64,000 bases of DNA from Chamaelirium japonicum. Taxonomy: Eukaryota; Streptophyta; Magnoliopsida; Liliales; Melanthiaceae. Shown here piece after piece: positions 46,051 through 57,151 of this stretch; within the stretch, counting starts at the first letter, position 1, and every line of letters starts with the position of its first letter. Made by a program: the position numbers and the translations under genes. The stretch spans positions 67,615,716 through 67,679,715 of the forward strand of contig OX393553.1 of assembly GCA_947650365.1 (NCBI GenBank), given 5' to 3'. The notes beneath the pieces are model-generated. The model ran no database searches. It was not told the origin of the DNA and saw nothing but the letters and a program-made list of their open reading frames with translations.

Positions 46051-46488
46051 TAGGGGTGGCAATGGGTCGTGTCGTGTCCAAAACCCCTAGACCCAGATCC
46101 GACCCGTTTAACTAATCATGCCTAGATCCTAAACCCGTACCCGACCCACTAATAAACGGGTAGACCCGATAAGACCGGTTTACCACCCGGGTCTATTCAG
46201 TTGACCCGGTCCGACCCAATCCGACTCGACCCAACTTGACCCGAAAGACCCGCTGGTATTATATATTATAGTATCGGATTGCGGGTAGACCCAACCCGTT
46301 GAATACTAAACAGGTCTTCATGGGTCTACCGTGTCCAGACCCTAAACCCGAACCCGACCCGTTTATTAAACGGGTCTATCGTGTCGACCCGTTTACAACC
46401 CGAAACCGTTTAGCCCTGACCCCGACCCACTAACTTTGTGCCGGGTTGTGTCGGGTCTGCCGTGTCGGGTCCGAAATTGCCAGCCCTA
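46051..46488. mobile_element. Complete hAT-type MITE with exact 8-bp TSD
   Basis: 438 bp between TAGGGGTGGCAAT and AATTGCCAGCCCTA, flanked by CTAACAGA on both sides (46043-46050, 46489-46496). The interior is GGGTC/GACCC-rich and non-coding. It is the reference copy for the pieces at 8336, 27808 and 40149. Confidence 0.95.
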
Positions 46489-46639
46489 CTAACAGAACAC
46501 TATCTCACACTACTCATCGAGAATTGGCCATTGGTCAACCAAGCCCAAGAAAATGTGTCTAGGTCTTATGTCAAATGTTGAGTTCGAAGGAAGTTAATAC
46601 AAAAGGAAGATCAACTAGGTTCAAATAAAACCAAAGAAA

Positions 46640-46930
46640 AGCTTAGTAAGTGTATGGGTCAAAACCCAAACCGATCATCCAATCCAATTCAAACCGACTT
46701 TAATTTGATTGGATTCCAGTTTCAAATCGGCTTGGATCGGATTGAAAATTTTCAAAACCGGCCTATGTTGGATCAGTTTGGACTTTGCCTTTGGTCGGTC
46801 TGTAACTGATGCACACCCCGATCATTGCCTGAAAGACCAACCGATCTGGTTCTTTGACCGGCAGCCTTTGCAAACACCCTGCTGGTCGGTCCCGATGATG
46901 ACCCAAAACCCCGACCGTTAGGTGCCTGAA
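46640..46930 (+). repeat. CCGACC-rich dispersed repeat
   Basis: Matches 41400-41550 in landmarks such as AAACCGA-CATCCAATCC and GACTTTAA-T--GATTGGATTCC. No gene is evident. Confidence 0.5.
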
Positions 46931-47104
46931 TACCGACTGGCCAACCGGTCGATGACTCGATGGGCTCTTGCAAGACGCCGGAAATGCCTGTCCTTTCGGT
47001 CTCTACTTTTCGCACAAGATCCGGTGGGTTGCCTTCTGAGGTTAGTGGGCTGCTCTTCTGCATCTTCCCTGTCTTAAAAGGTGGTCGTTCAACTCGTGTG
47101 AGTC

Positions 47105-47266
47105 ATCGTAAGTGCGAGCTAGGTGAGTTGGTAAATTCTCGGGGGTTGGTACCCAAGACCTAGGATCGATTCCCACTTGCATCGAATTAATAACGGGTAA
47201 GGGGTTGCCTTAACCCTCTCTTAGATGAGATGCTGAGGGGTTCTCAAAAAACGAAAAAAAAAAAAC
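47105..47266 (+). mobile_element. tRNA-derived SINE
   Basis: GCGAGCTAGGTGAGTTGGTA (A box) and TAGGATCGATTCCCAC (B box) lie about 40 bp apart, followed by a ~70-bp body and an A-rich tail. Target duplications are not clear (GTGAGTCA before, CATGAGTC after). Confidence 0.65.
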
Positions 47267-47765
47267 TCATGAGTCGGTACTTCGCCTTCTGAGCAAGCGT
47301 CCTCCCTGATTAAATAAGACTTTTATATTAATTCATGAATCATCAGGGTTATTTTTGAAAAGATATTATTAGAATATGCATGAATTTTCTCATAAGATCA
47401 CAAAAACAAAATCTGATTCATGTATCATATGATCCCACGATATTTTTTTTAATCAATCGGTAAATAAATATTTGCCGAAGGGTTAAATTTGAATTTTAAC
47501 ATAGCAAACTAGCTTCTCCCTCCAATAAAAGCACCAAATCTAATTACATGAGATACATAGCCAGCTAAATGAAAACACATTATATGTATTAACATCCTTG
47601 GATGCATCAGCCAGTTTTTCACCCTGGAGTAATTTGCTTGCTAAACACCCAAACAGAAAATTCACTCTCAGGACCACAACAGCTCATCCTCCTCCAAGGT
47701 CCATTAGAGATGGACCCATCGGTGTCGGACTGTAACCCGATCCGGCTGCTAGAATTCTACAAGAA

Positions 47766-48322
47766 CTAGGAGATGCAGGCAGAATCATCTTCATTGTCAC
47801 CTGTGTCAGCTTCCTTCACTTCCTGTATCATCTTCAGAACCTGCCATGTTGTCGGCCTACTCTCCGGTGACGTTCGTACGCAGGCTGCTGCGATGTCTAT
47901 GATCATTGTAAGCCGTTCATCCTCCGTCCCTTCGTCTTCCCTCACCGAACGAACCCAGGCCAGAAGGTCGGTTGCGACGAGGATTGGATGCTGCAGTGGG
48001 GGCTTACCGGTGAGGAGCTCCAGCAGGAGCACACCGAAGGCATAGATATCAGACCTCGGGGTCAGGTGCTGATTTGATTTTCGGGTTTCGGGTGCTCTGT
48101 ACCCCGAGTCATCCTCACAGTCGGATGGTTCTGCTAGAAGGGAAAGGCAGTTGTCAGTGAGGCAAGCTTCAAAGTCTGAGCCGAGGAGGACGTTGGAGGG
48201 TTTGACGTTGCCATGGACCAGACTGGAGGCTTGGTGGATACACGCAAGGCCCTGGACGACATCTTCTGCTATCTTCAGGCACGATGTCCAGTGAAGGGGT
48301 TTGGACCGAGTTGATCTTGAAC
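47766..48322 (-). CDS. Inactive LRR receptor kinase, exon 2 (C-terminal pseudokinase)
   Basis: Encodes residues 478-662 of the gene whose exon 1 is at 61667-63098. The exon starts after CTATCTACAG; the junction codon is G|GT (Gly478), followed by [21 protein letters not shown], which continues the family sequence exactly. Kinase landmarks are [13 protein letters not shown] (512-524), where HRD has become HGN so the catalytic Asp is lost; TDNC (533-536) in place of [25 protein letters not shown]; and the C-lobe helix with [18 protein letters not shown]. The loss of HRD and DFG predicts no or little phosphotransfer, as in the Arabidopsis group of probable inactive receptor kinases such as At5g67200. 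It ends in an acidic tail. Confidence 0.9.
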
Positions 48323-49759
48323 CTGTAGATAGGACTCAATTTTACATAGAGAACAGATTGATACATTCAAGGGATTAAACAGAAGGTGAGAACATAATTT
48401 ATATAATGTTTTGGTGCAAGATCATTTTGGATTTAGATTCTAAAATACTTTAAGATTGAATGCTGTGCGAATGAAGATGTGCAAATTTAGTCTTGGGTGC
48501 ATCTGTTTACACATGTCACCCCCTTAACAGAACACTCCAATTCGAATGCACATGTCCAAATAAAAGAACAAGTCAATTGCATAGCATCCAAACGACCACG
48601 TGTTAGTGGATAGAATTTATATAGATGAAGTTCTGATAGTGCGAACGTTCTGGCAAGTATGATATCGAGAAAGGAATAACAATACAAACAAACATTTACT
48701 GAAATTTATTTAATTTAGAAAATCGGATGGGGAAAGTTTGACACCATTGGAGCAAAATATTAAGAGCAACAATGATATGGATATCATTTGTGAACAAACA
48801 TCAAACCTATCAGTTGCTCCCCCAAGCCTAGATGTCAACCGGGGAGTAGGCAAATATGTTACTCTCGATCAGTCAACAAACCATGATGCTTAACAACCTA
48901 ACCACAGTAATGTAAAAATCAAGAAGTGCAGGTGTGAAGCATCTTGTGGTTTAGAAATGTGGCATTAGATTATTGGTTTGAGCCTTTGAGATCGACAGAT
49001 GAGAACAAAATTGACGAAAACAGTCTTCATGGTCAGCCGAATAAATTCAACAATTAATGCATTAGGGTCAGGGAATGAAGGTTTATGGGTATTGGAGAGG
49101 GGACACATTTGGTGGTACAGATCATATCCAAGATATTAAAGTGCCAAGTTCCACTTATTTATGTTGGGTTTGGTTAAATCTAATCAATGGTGTGAGTTTT
49201 AGAAAAAGGAGTGGTTTTATCGTTGGTTGAGAACAAATAACAAGGTGTGGATTGATCTGGTTTTGTCTCTTGTGTTCTCATTCAAAATTTGTTTTCAAAC
49301 TTCCCACCAAAATCCTTTTGGCCATATGAAATGTGTTTCATCCTCTTCCCTCCAAAGCTCGCTTTTGTTGATATGAACTTTTGCCCCACATTGCTTGGGG
49401 TAGAGAAGTGAGATGGGCGTAGATATGGAAGCCCTTCTAGCTCACTCGTAAGGTATGAGAAGAGGGCTTTGTTGTGTACATGAGTCACCTACGACGCGGT
49501 GCATCAACGGTACGGACCGCATCTAGTACGCGAGACATGGGCAATGGGGCTATTGGTGCTAATTAGGTGCACTTTACACTTAGCACATAATTGTTCTATT
49601 TGCGTCCCAGCTTCAAGAGTGGTTTCTTCACTATTTGCATCCCAGTTCTATTTACGCTTGTCGAATCCTGGGAGCGTTTCGCTGGTAACCATACAACAGT
49701 CTCACTTTGTGATAGGAGGCGAATAACACTTTAAAAAATGTGTATCTGATACGTGCTTC

Positions 49760-51530
49760 AAGCCTCGATTGTATGGACTCCACCCATTTCGTCCAACAAT
49801 TTAAAGCGTTATCCATAGAGACGAAAACCACCGTTATCACCATCAAGTTGATGAACCAGAACCTTGTCAAGCTCGGTTATTCGACGTCACCAACTTCACC
49901 CGTTGGCAAGACAAACTCAAGTTCTTGCTTACTACTTTGAAGATCTTCTACGTGCAAGACTCCAACCAGCGTCCAATTCTAGAACCTGCGATGATGACAC
50001 ACAAGAGAGGATCGCAGAACGGATCAAGTGGCAAGAAGACGAACAAATAAGTCGCGGCCACATCCTCAATGCTCTATCCAACCGAATGTATGATATGTAC
50101 ACGAACACCCCATAGATTAAAGAGATTTGGACCGCATTAGAGTTCAAATACAAAGCCGAAGAGGAAGGTATCAATAAATTCCTCATCTCCTGCTATTTTG
50201 AGTTTTTAATGATTGATGACAAGCCCATCCTCCCTCAAATACATAAACTTTAATAATCGTCAAAAAGACGAGGGCTGTCAAAATCAAAAGTTATGTAACC
50301 TTCCAAGTTGGCCAATCATTGCCAAACTACTACCAAGTAGGAAGGGTTACATGAAGAGGATAAATACTGCATAAGACCGAAGACCACACTCTAGAGCAAA
50401 TCCAAAAGCATCTTTGCATCGAGAATAAGTCTCGGTCTAGATAGAACAAGGATGACATATCCAAGGCAAATACAGTGGACAAGCCCCATCACCACAACAA
50501 TAGTAATCCCAACAAGAGCTCCTCTTTGGGTCCAAAGAAAGATAAAGGGGAGTTTAAAAAATCCTAAAAGGCCACTAAAGGTGGAAAACCCAAGTGTTTA
50601 TACTTTGTGGAAAAAGTGGGCACTACGCTCGTGATTGCTTCCATCGAAAGAACAAGAATGAGGCCATTGTAGTGGACGAAGAAATCATAGTTGTGGTGAG
50701 CGATATCAATGAAGTCCACAACAAAGTTCCTGATTGGTGATATGACACTTATGCCACAATTCATGTTTGCTACGACAGATCTGAGTTCAAAACTTATGAA
50801 GTAGTATTAGATTAACAAGAGATCCAGATAGAGAATAAAGGGCGTCAAAGGCGGCTGGCAAAAGGAACGTGGAACTTGTTTTTACTTCCGGAAAGATCAG
50901 CTTAGCCAATATACTGCATGTCCCTGAAATGACTAGGAACTTAACCAATGGGGATCTCTTGGGCAAACCATGGATCAAGACTGTGAATGAATCAAAAATA
51001 TTAATAGTCCAAGAATGTGATTTTTATTGGGAAGGGATATTCATTTAATAGGATGGTGAAGCTTTGTACCGAGGAACTGATTAATGATAATAATGTAGCT
51101 TCTACTTATATTGTTGACTCTCTTTTTTATGGCATAGTAGATTAGCACACATTGGTCTTGGCACTATTAAAAAAATGGTCAAATATGGCTTAATCTCTTG
51201 TGACACAACCAACTTTGGTAAATGTGAACTGTGTACTAAATCCAAAATGATAAAGAAGTATTTTTCTAGTGTGGAAAGGACTTCTCAATATCTGGACTTG
51301 GTGCACACTGACATATGTAAACTAAAAGGTATGTTAATAAGAGGTGGTAAGCGATATTTCATTACCTTTATAGATAACTATTCTAGATATGTATATGTCT
51401 ATTTATAAAGATATAAAAATAATGCTTTTAGTACTTTTAAGTGCTATAAGGCAGAAGTGGAAAACCAATTAGAGAAGAAAATAAAGATCCTCTGAAGTGA
51501 TTGTTACCTCAAGCAAGGTGACCTTGTTTG
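49760..51530 (+). pseudogene. Degenerate Copia retrotransposon (gag to integrase)
   Basis: With many stops and frameshifts, the plus strand shows a Copia gag part (FTRWQDKLKFLLTTLK near 49900), remains of a zinc-knuckle (about 50590), a protease-like ATIHVC (about 50755), then a longer frame at 51175-51408 with the pre-integrase segment (GKCELCTKSKM) and the start of the integrase core (DLVHTDICK, RYFITFIDNYSRYVYVYL). No reverse transcriptase is seen. It is an old dead copy inside the kinase intron. Confidence 0.75.
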
Positions 51531-52067
51531 TCATTGAGTTTCTGTAACGAAACATTATTACCATCTGGTGTTGTATTTTGCCTTTTTGAGCTCGGGTGGG
51601 CCGAGTTAGAGTGTCTGCTTAGTTGCTCGCACTCGCACTCACACTTGAAGATGAAGCGATAAAGACTCAACTCAAAGCGTACTCACCGACCAGCTATCTC
51701 AAGCTCAAGTATAAGCTCTAAACTGATGAGTGATAGCATTGGACTAATGGAATGAAGAGCCTATACTTTCAAAAACCTAGGGTCATTTGCACTTTTATCA
51801 GTTCTCATATTCGATCATATGCATCAATGCATGTTCATATAAAATGGTTTTCATCATTTAAGCTTGCATAATTTCATTGCATGATCATGTGAGCAAGTCC
51901 CATATTTGCATGGTTTTGATCGAATCACTTTTGGATCAAGATCATTTAAGCAAGCATAGTTGGGTGAGTCGTGCGCACATCTGAAGGATAGTCTGCAGAA
52001 AGCGTGCTCACGACTTGGATTATGTGCAAGACTTTATAGTGCGCACGACTTAGGCAGTTCGGATACT

Positions 52068-53267
52068 TGATGGGATGCGAATGCTAAATAAAGCCAAGTG
52101 CTGAATTTTAAGCAGTAAAATCAGATTTCAGCATATCCAAAACAAATTTCAGCAAGGCTTATAATCACGAGTCATCATTCATTCATTCCCAATCAAATTT
52201 AATTCAACGAAATAATAAAACTGACAAGATGAGAATTAATTTCAGATAATAATAACTGGATTCCAGCAATGATAACAGTCACAATCTCAAATAACAAGCC
52301 AATGTTCAAATAACAACCATAGATCTAAACGATAAACCCTAATGGATGAGATTCACGGGAAAAACCAGATATTAGGAACCCTAATATGAAATCAGCAATA
52401 AGGCCGGTTGCGGGAAAGGAAAATATCACATGAAAAGATCAGAGGATAATCCAAACCGTGCGTTGGCCAATGCCGGCAGCTATTCGATGCTCCGTTGTTG
52501 CAGATGAAAGGCGCGGAAGGGGAGGCGTGGTCCAGAAGAAGGGGTAAAGAAGCCGAGACGATTGATCTTTGAAGACGAAGAAACTCCGCGTCGATCTTCC
52601 GCGAAGCCGTAGACGAATGGTGAGGCGACGGGATAGAAGCTTGCGGAAGAAAGAAAAGACTGGAAGCAAAGAGGAAATCTTCGAAAGGGATACACCGAAC
52701 AAGCGCAACGCTTCTCCGTCTAGGGTTTCAATTCATATTCTTCCCCCTTGTGCAATTAGGGTTTTAGGATTTATAGGGGAACAACCAAAGAAAACAAAAA
52801 AGGAAAGAAGGAGAGAGAAGGGCCGGCGGTAGAGAGAGAGAGAGAGGGACGCGGTAGAGAGAGGGGGGTCCGTGCGGGAGGAGAGAGAGAGGGACGCGCT
52901 CAAGGGGCCGGCCGGTTGGGGGGATCGGTTAGGCCTTTTGGGTTCCCTATTGAATCTCATTCATTGAGATCTATCCTAACTTAAGATCCTACGGCTAAAA
53001 AGTAAACACAGAAACGAGTCAGTTCGGCATCTGTGGCTCGAACCGGATGCGAACATGGCTCGCACCTACCCAAACCAGAAATAAAACTGCAGATAACTAA
53101 AGATCCGTTGGTCGGATCGAAATAAAATAAAGACCAAAGTTGTAGATCTCCGAATGAGCTTTCCATTGGTGCAGACGGATCGACGATCGGCTTCCTGGAT
53201 CTCCGGCGCGTATGAAAATACGCCATCAGCTGTAGCAAATCTGCACGTAGTAGGCTCGTCTGCATTA
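52068..53267 (-). mobile_element. 3' LTR of the gag-only element
   Basis: 1200 bp, ending TGCATTA where the other copy has TGCATCA, a decay of the CA terminus. TTTATAGGGG near 52770 is the TATA region on the minus strand. Confidence 0.9.
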
Positions 53268-53553
53268 AGTCCCCCGGACTCAAAAGAACTCGAATCCTGT
53301 CGAGCAAGGTCCTGGATCCGGCGGGGGCTCTCCTGGTAGCAACCGCGACAGCTGAATCTGCTCGAACTGCTCCCCTGGGTCCGGTGGCCAAGTAATCCGC
53401 CTCAAGTACGCAGCAACTCCATCTGGCATCCCCTGCCCCTCGACGCTAAGCGAAGACCTGAAAGCCAAAACCAACATCCTCCGCGGCACGATAAGATCGT
53501 CAAAATACTCAGATAATTTCATGTGATAATAGGAGTTTGGGTTGACATGAAAT

Positions 53554-54414
53554 TCAAATGACATAAAAAGAAAGTCCGCGGGAGCATAATGTGCTGCGGG
53601 TCATCGGCTTGCGCAATAGGCAATGGTGTATCTGAAGGGCCATGGGTTGCGGGTGCATTATGTGTTGCTCAAAGTGGCCTGCGCACATTGCAAAACAAGT
53701 GGATTCTAGAAGACGACGAAGATATGGGATGCAATCAGTGTCTGGATGCAGTGAATAAAATAAGAAATTAAAGAACTCATCATGCCACTTGTTATGATTT
53801 CGAAAAATTAAAGATGATGGGTTGTCTGAAATCTGAAAATATGATTCATAAGTATTTTGCATCGAAAAGTGATCAAACATGCCAAAGTCATCTTTAAGGC
53901 TAAACTCAACACTTGGATGACATGGATGCACATATGATTGGTCTATGATTGTATGGATGTCAGGCAAATGATGAATGCGAGTGTCATGAATGCCTACAAA
54001 CTCTAAATGCGATGTGCATGCGATGGAATGCAAAATGTTGTCTAATCCCTTATCAATTCTTAGTAAATCAGAAGAACACCCAACTAAATTTTCAGCGAAT
54101 GGTGATACGGACGGACTCTGACTCAGAAGGGCTTGAGGTGCGTGGGATCGGTGCCTCCTAAAACATGTGGGCCATAGGGTGACATTGATGTCGTCCTTAA
54201 GGAAGGTATAGGTGTTGGCTCTTCCGTGATGTTGGAAATCTCGGTCGAACTGCCATGGACGCCCTAAGATAACATCAGCAACCTCTAAAAGAAGGACATC
54301 GCACCAGATCTCATCTCGATATTGCAGCCCAATGGACAACTTTGCCAAACAACAATGCGTCACCAACTTGCTCGTGGTGTTATCCAGCCAAGATGTTTTG
54401 TACGGGTGAGCCAA
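53554..54414 (-). pseudogene. Protease-like remnant and unassigned tail of the gag-only element
   Basis: 286 codons in the same frame as the gag reading above, separated by one TGA at 54427-54429. The first third has DVILGRPWQFDRDF, the C-terminal hallmark of Gypsy retropepsins. The remaining ~200 residues are His/Phe-rich and match no RT or integrase motif that I know. The Asp-bearing active-site segment lies upstream of the stop, as IDGGCTTN instead of a DSG-type motif. The protein is therefore probably inactive and split. Confidence 0.7.
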
Positions 54415-54426
54415 AGGTTTGACTTT

Positions 54427-55737
54427 TCATTGCTTGCTCCTAACGATCGCTTCGTTGATCAGATTGGTGGTGCAACCTCCATCGATCAAGACGCAAAGGT
54501 CCATTCCGTTGACAGTGCAGACTGTTCGAAACAGCTCGAACCTCTGGTTCTTGCAGTGTGGCTTAGGGGGTCCTCCACAGAGCTCATGGGGTAACAACGC
54601 TTTGGGTGCTTGGGGTGATGGCGACTGGTGAATGACCAACAGTGGTGCAGTCACATCATCTCCCTCCAAGACAAGGTCATTGAAGTGTTCCCCTTCAGAC
54701 TCGTGACTATCCTCGTCATTATCCGCAAGATTTGTCTGTGGATGGAATTGACGACGAGGACAATCGGCTGACTTGTGACCCGGCTGGTTGCATTTGAAAC
54801 ACTTAATTTGGCTCGGGTTGGGTCCTAAAACTCCTTTACCCTTCTCAGTGGGTGCAGGAACTGTACCAGCTACAGGTGAAGGTCCAGGGAGTGGTCTACT
54901 AACAGATCCAGATGGTGCCCTAGTGTTGTCATATCGCCGGGACGCAGATCGGGAGTGGTGAGACTCGACTTTCTTAGCCCGACGGTGTGCATCACTGACC
55001 TGATACAAGTCGTGAAGGGACACCACCTCTTGAATTGAAGGTTTGAGACCGTTGACGTACCTAGCGACGCTCTGCTCTTCATCTTCATGTAGATCATTAC
55101 GAACTTGGAGCTTGTAGAATTCACTAGTGTAATCATCTACAGATTTGTGCTCTTGTCGCAGGTTTTGGAATTTCTGGAACACATTCTGCTTAAAATCAGA
55201 AGGGAGGAACTTCTGTTGCATCTTTCCTCGCATGTGTCTCCACGTGGAAATCTTCTCTTTTCCTTTCCTACCCCTAGTGGTCTGCAACTGTTTCCACCAG
55301 ATCAGTGCATGACCTTTCAGTTTAAGGCTGACAAACTTGACTTGTTTATCACGGGGGATTTCTTTCCACTCAAAGTACTGGTCGATTCTCTCGGCCCACT
55401 CTAGAAACTCTTCGGGATCCATCCTACCCTCGAACTCAGGAATTTCGATTTTTATGCCCTGATCCCAGTCCCAATGGGATTTCGACCTCCTATGAGTTCT
55501 CCTACTTTGCCTATCAGTCCCGTCAGAGGAACTGACACTGTCACCTCCGGACTCCAGGTCTAGCTCACTATGCTCTGGAGACACTCTAGTCCTGTGTTCT
55601 CGATGGGATCGAGGTGGATTTTGGGAATTCGTGAAGGCTAAGGTCAAGGTTTCTATTTGGGTCTAAAGCCTATCCATGTGCTCTTGTTGCCTCATGAAGG
55701 CGTCTTGCCAAGTACGGGGTGGCGAAGATCCAGCCAT
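54427..55737 (-). pseudogene. Gag (capsid-nucleocapsid) of the LTR element, two in-frame stops
   Basis: The only ATG in context is at 55737. A TAG follows 24 codons later (55663-55665), and the same frame then stays open for over 400 codons to the TGA at 54427. Seen in order: a Ser/Arg-rich N-terminus, a retrotransposon gag domain (EFEGRMDPEEFLEWAERID, later IWWKQLQTTRG and YTSEFYKL), a basic linker, a CCHC zinc knuckle CFKCNQPGHKSADC, an acidic stretch, and the start of a protease. Gag packages the element RNA. With these stops this copy is unlikely to make full-length protein unless they are read through. Confidence 0.85.
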
Positions 55738-55934
55738 TATGGATTCTATCGACTCACTACAGAGAGAAAGGGATGGTCCTAAAATGTATGCGATCACACG
55801 ATGCGTGTTACTAATTAATGCAAGACACTAATTAAAATGAAAGAAGGAAAATAAAAAAAAAAATTCAGCAAACACACGATGATGCGAATGATGCGAGAGG
55901 ACCGGCCGTTGCGTAAGGACGCGACGACTAGTGC

Positions 55935-55946
55935 GCTCTGATACCA
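55935..55946 (-). other. Primer binding site of the gag-only element
   Basis: GCTCTGATACCA (plus), 3 bp from the LTR start at 55950; complement of the initiator tRNA-Met 3' end. Confidence 0.9.
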
Positions 55947-55949
55947 ACT

Positions 55950-57146
55950 TGATGGGATGCGAATGCTAAATAAAGCCAAGTGCTGAATTTTAAGCAGTAA
56001 AATCAGATTTCAGCATATCCAAAACAAATTTCAGCAAGGCTTATAATCACGAGTCATCATTCATTCATTCCCAATCAAATTTAATTCAACGAAATAATAA
56101 AACTGACAAGATGAGAATTAATTTCAGATAATAATACCTGAATTCCAGCAATGATAACAGTCACAATCTCAAATAACAAGCCAATGTTCAAATAACAACC
56201 ATAGATCTAAACGATAAACCCTAATGGATGAGATTCACGGGAAAAACCAGATATTAGGAACCCTAATATGAAATCAGCAATAAGGCCGGTTGCGGGAAAG
56301 GAAAATATCACATGAAAAGATCAGAGGATAATCCAAACCGTGCGTTGGTCAATGCCGGCAACTATCCGATGCTCCGTTGTTGCAGATGAAAGGCGCGGAA
56401 GGGGAGGCGTGGTCCAGAAGAAGGGGTAAAGAAGCCGAGACGATTGATCTTTGAAGACGAAGAAACTCCGCGTCGATCTTCCGCGAATCAGTAGACGAAT
56501 GGTGAGGCGACGGGATAGAAGCTTGCGGAAGGAAGAAAAGACTGGAAGCAAAGAGGAATTCTTCGGAAGGGATACACCGAACAAGCGCAACGCTTCTCCG
56601 TCTAGGGTTTCAATTCATATTCTTCCCCCTTGTGCAATTAGGGTTTTAGGATTTATAGGGGAACAACCAAAGAAAACAAAAAAGGAAAGAAGGAGAGAGA
56701 AGGGCCGGCGGTAGAGAGAGAGAGGGGCGCGGTAGAGAGAGAGGGTCCGTGCGGGAGGAGAGAGAGAGAGGGACGCGCTCAAGGGGCCGACCGGTTGGGG
56801 GGATCGGTTAGGCCTTTTGGGTTCCCTATTGAATCTCATCCATTGAGATCTATCCTAACTTAAGATCCTACGGCTAAAAAGTAAACACAGAAACGAGTCA
56901 GTTCGGCATCTGTGGCTCGAACCGGATGCGAACATGGCTCGCACCTACCCAAACCAGAAATAAAACTGCAAATAACTAAAGATCCGTTGGTCGGATCGAA
57001 ATAAAATAAAGACCAAAGTTGTAGATCTCCGAATGAGCTTTCCATTGGTGCAGACGGATCGACGATCGGCTTCCTGGATCTCCGGCGCGGATGAAAATAC
57101 GCCATCAGTTGTAGCAAATATGCACGTAGTAGGCTCGTCTGCATCA
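55950..57146 (-). mobile_element. 5' LTR of the gag-only element
   Basis: 1197 bp, same sequence as 52068-53267 with scattered substitutions, and as the orphan LTR at 9747 in reverse complement. Confidence 0.9.
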
Positions 57147-57151
57147 ATACT

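Larger units (their letters stand above)
52068..57146 (-). mobile_element. Gag-only Gypsy-type LTR retrotransposon (TR-GAG-like), exact TSD
   Basis: Two ~1.2-kb LTRs (52068-53267 and 55950-57146) with TGATGGG...TGCATCA ends flank a 2.7-kb interior, and ATACT flanks the whole (52063-52067, 57147-57151). A primer site next to the right LTR and a purine-rich GTCCGGGGGACT next to the left one give minus direction. The interior codes for a gag and a protease-like segment but no RT, RNase H or integrase, so mobility needs enzymes in trans. LTR divergence is low by eye (around one to two per cent). It is inserted in LTR-like DNA within the intron. Confidence 0.93.
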
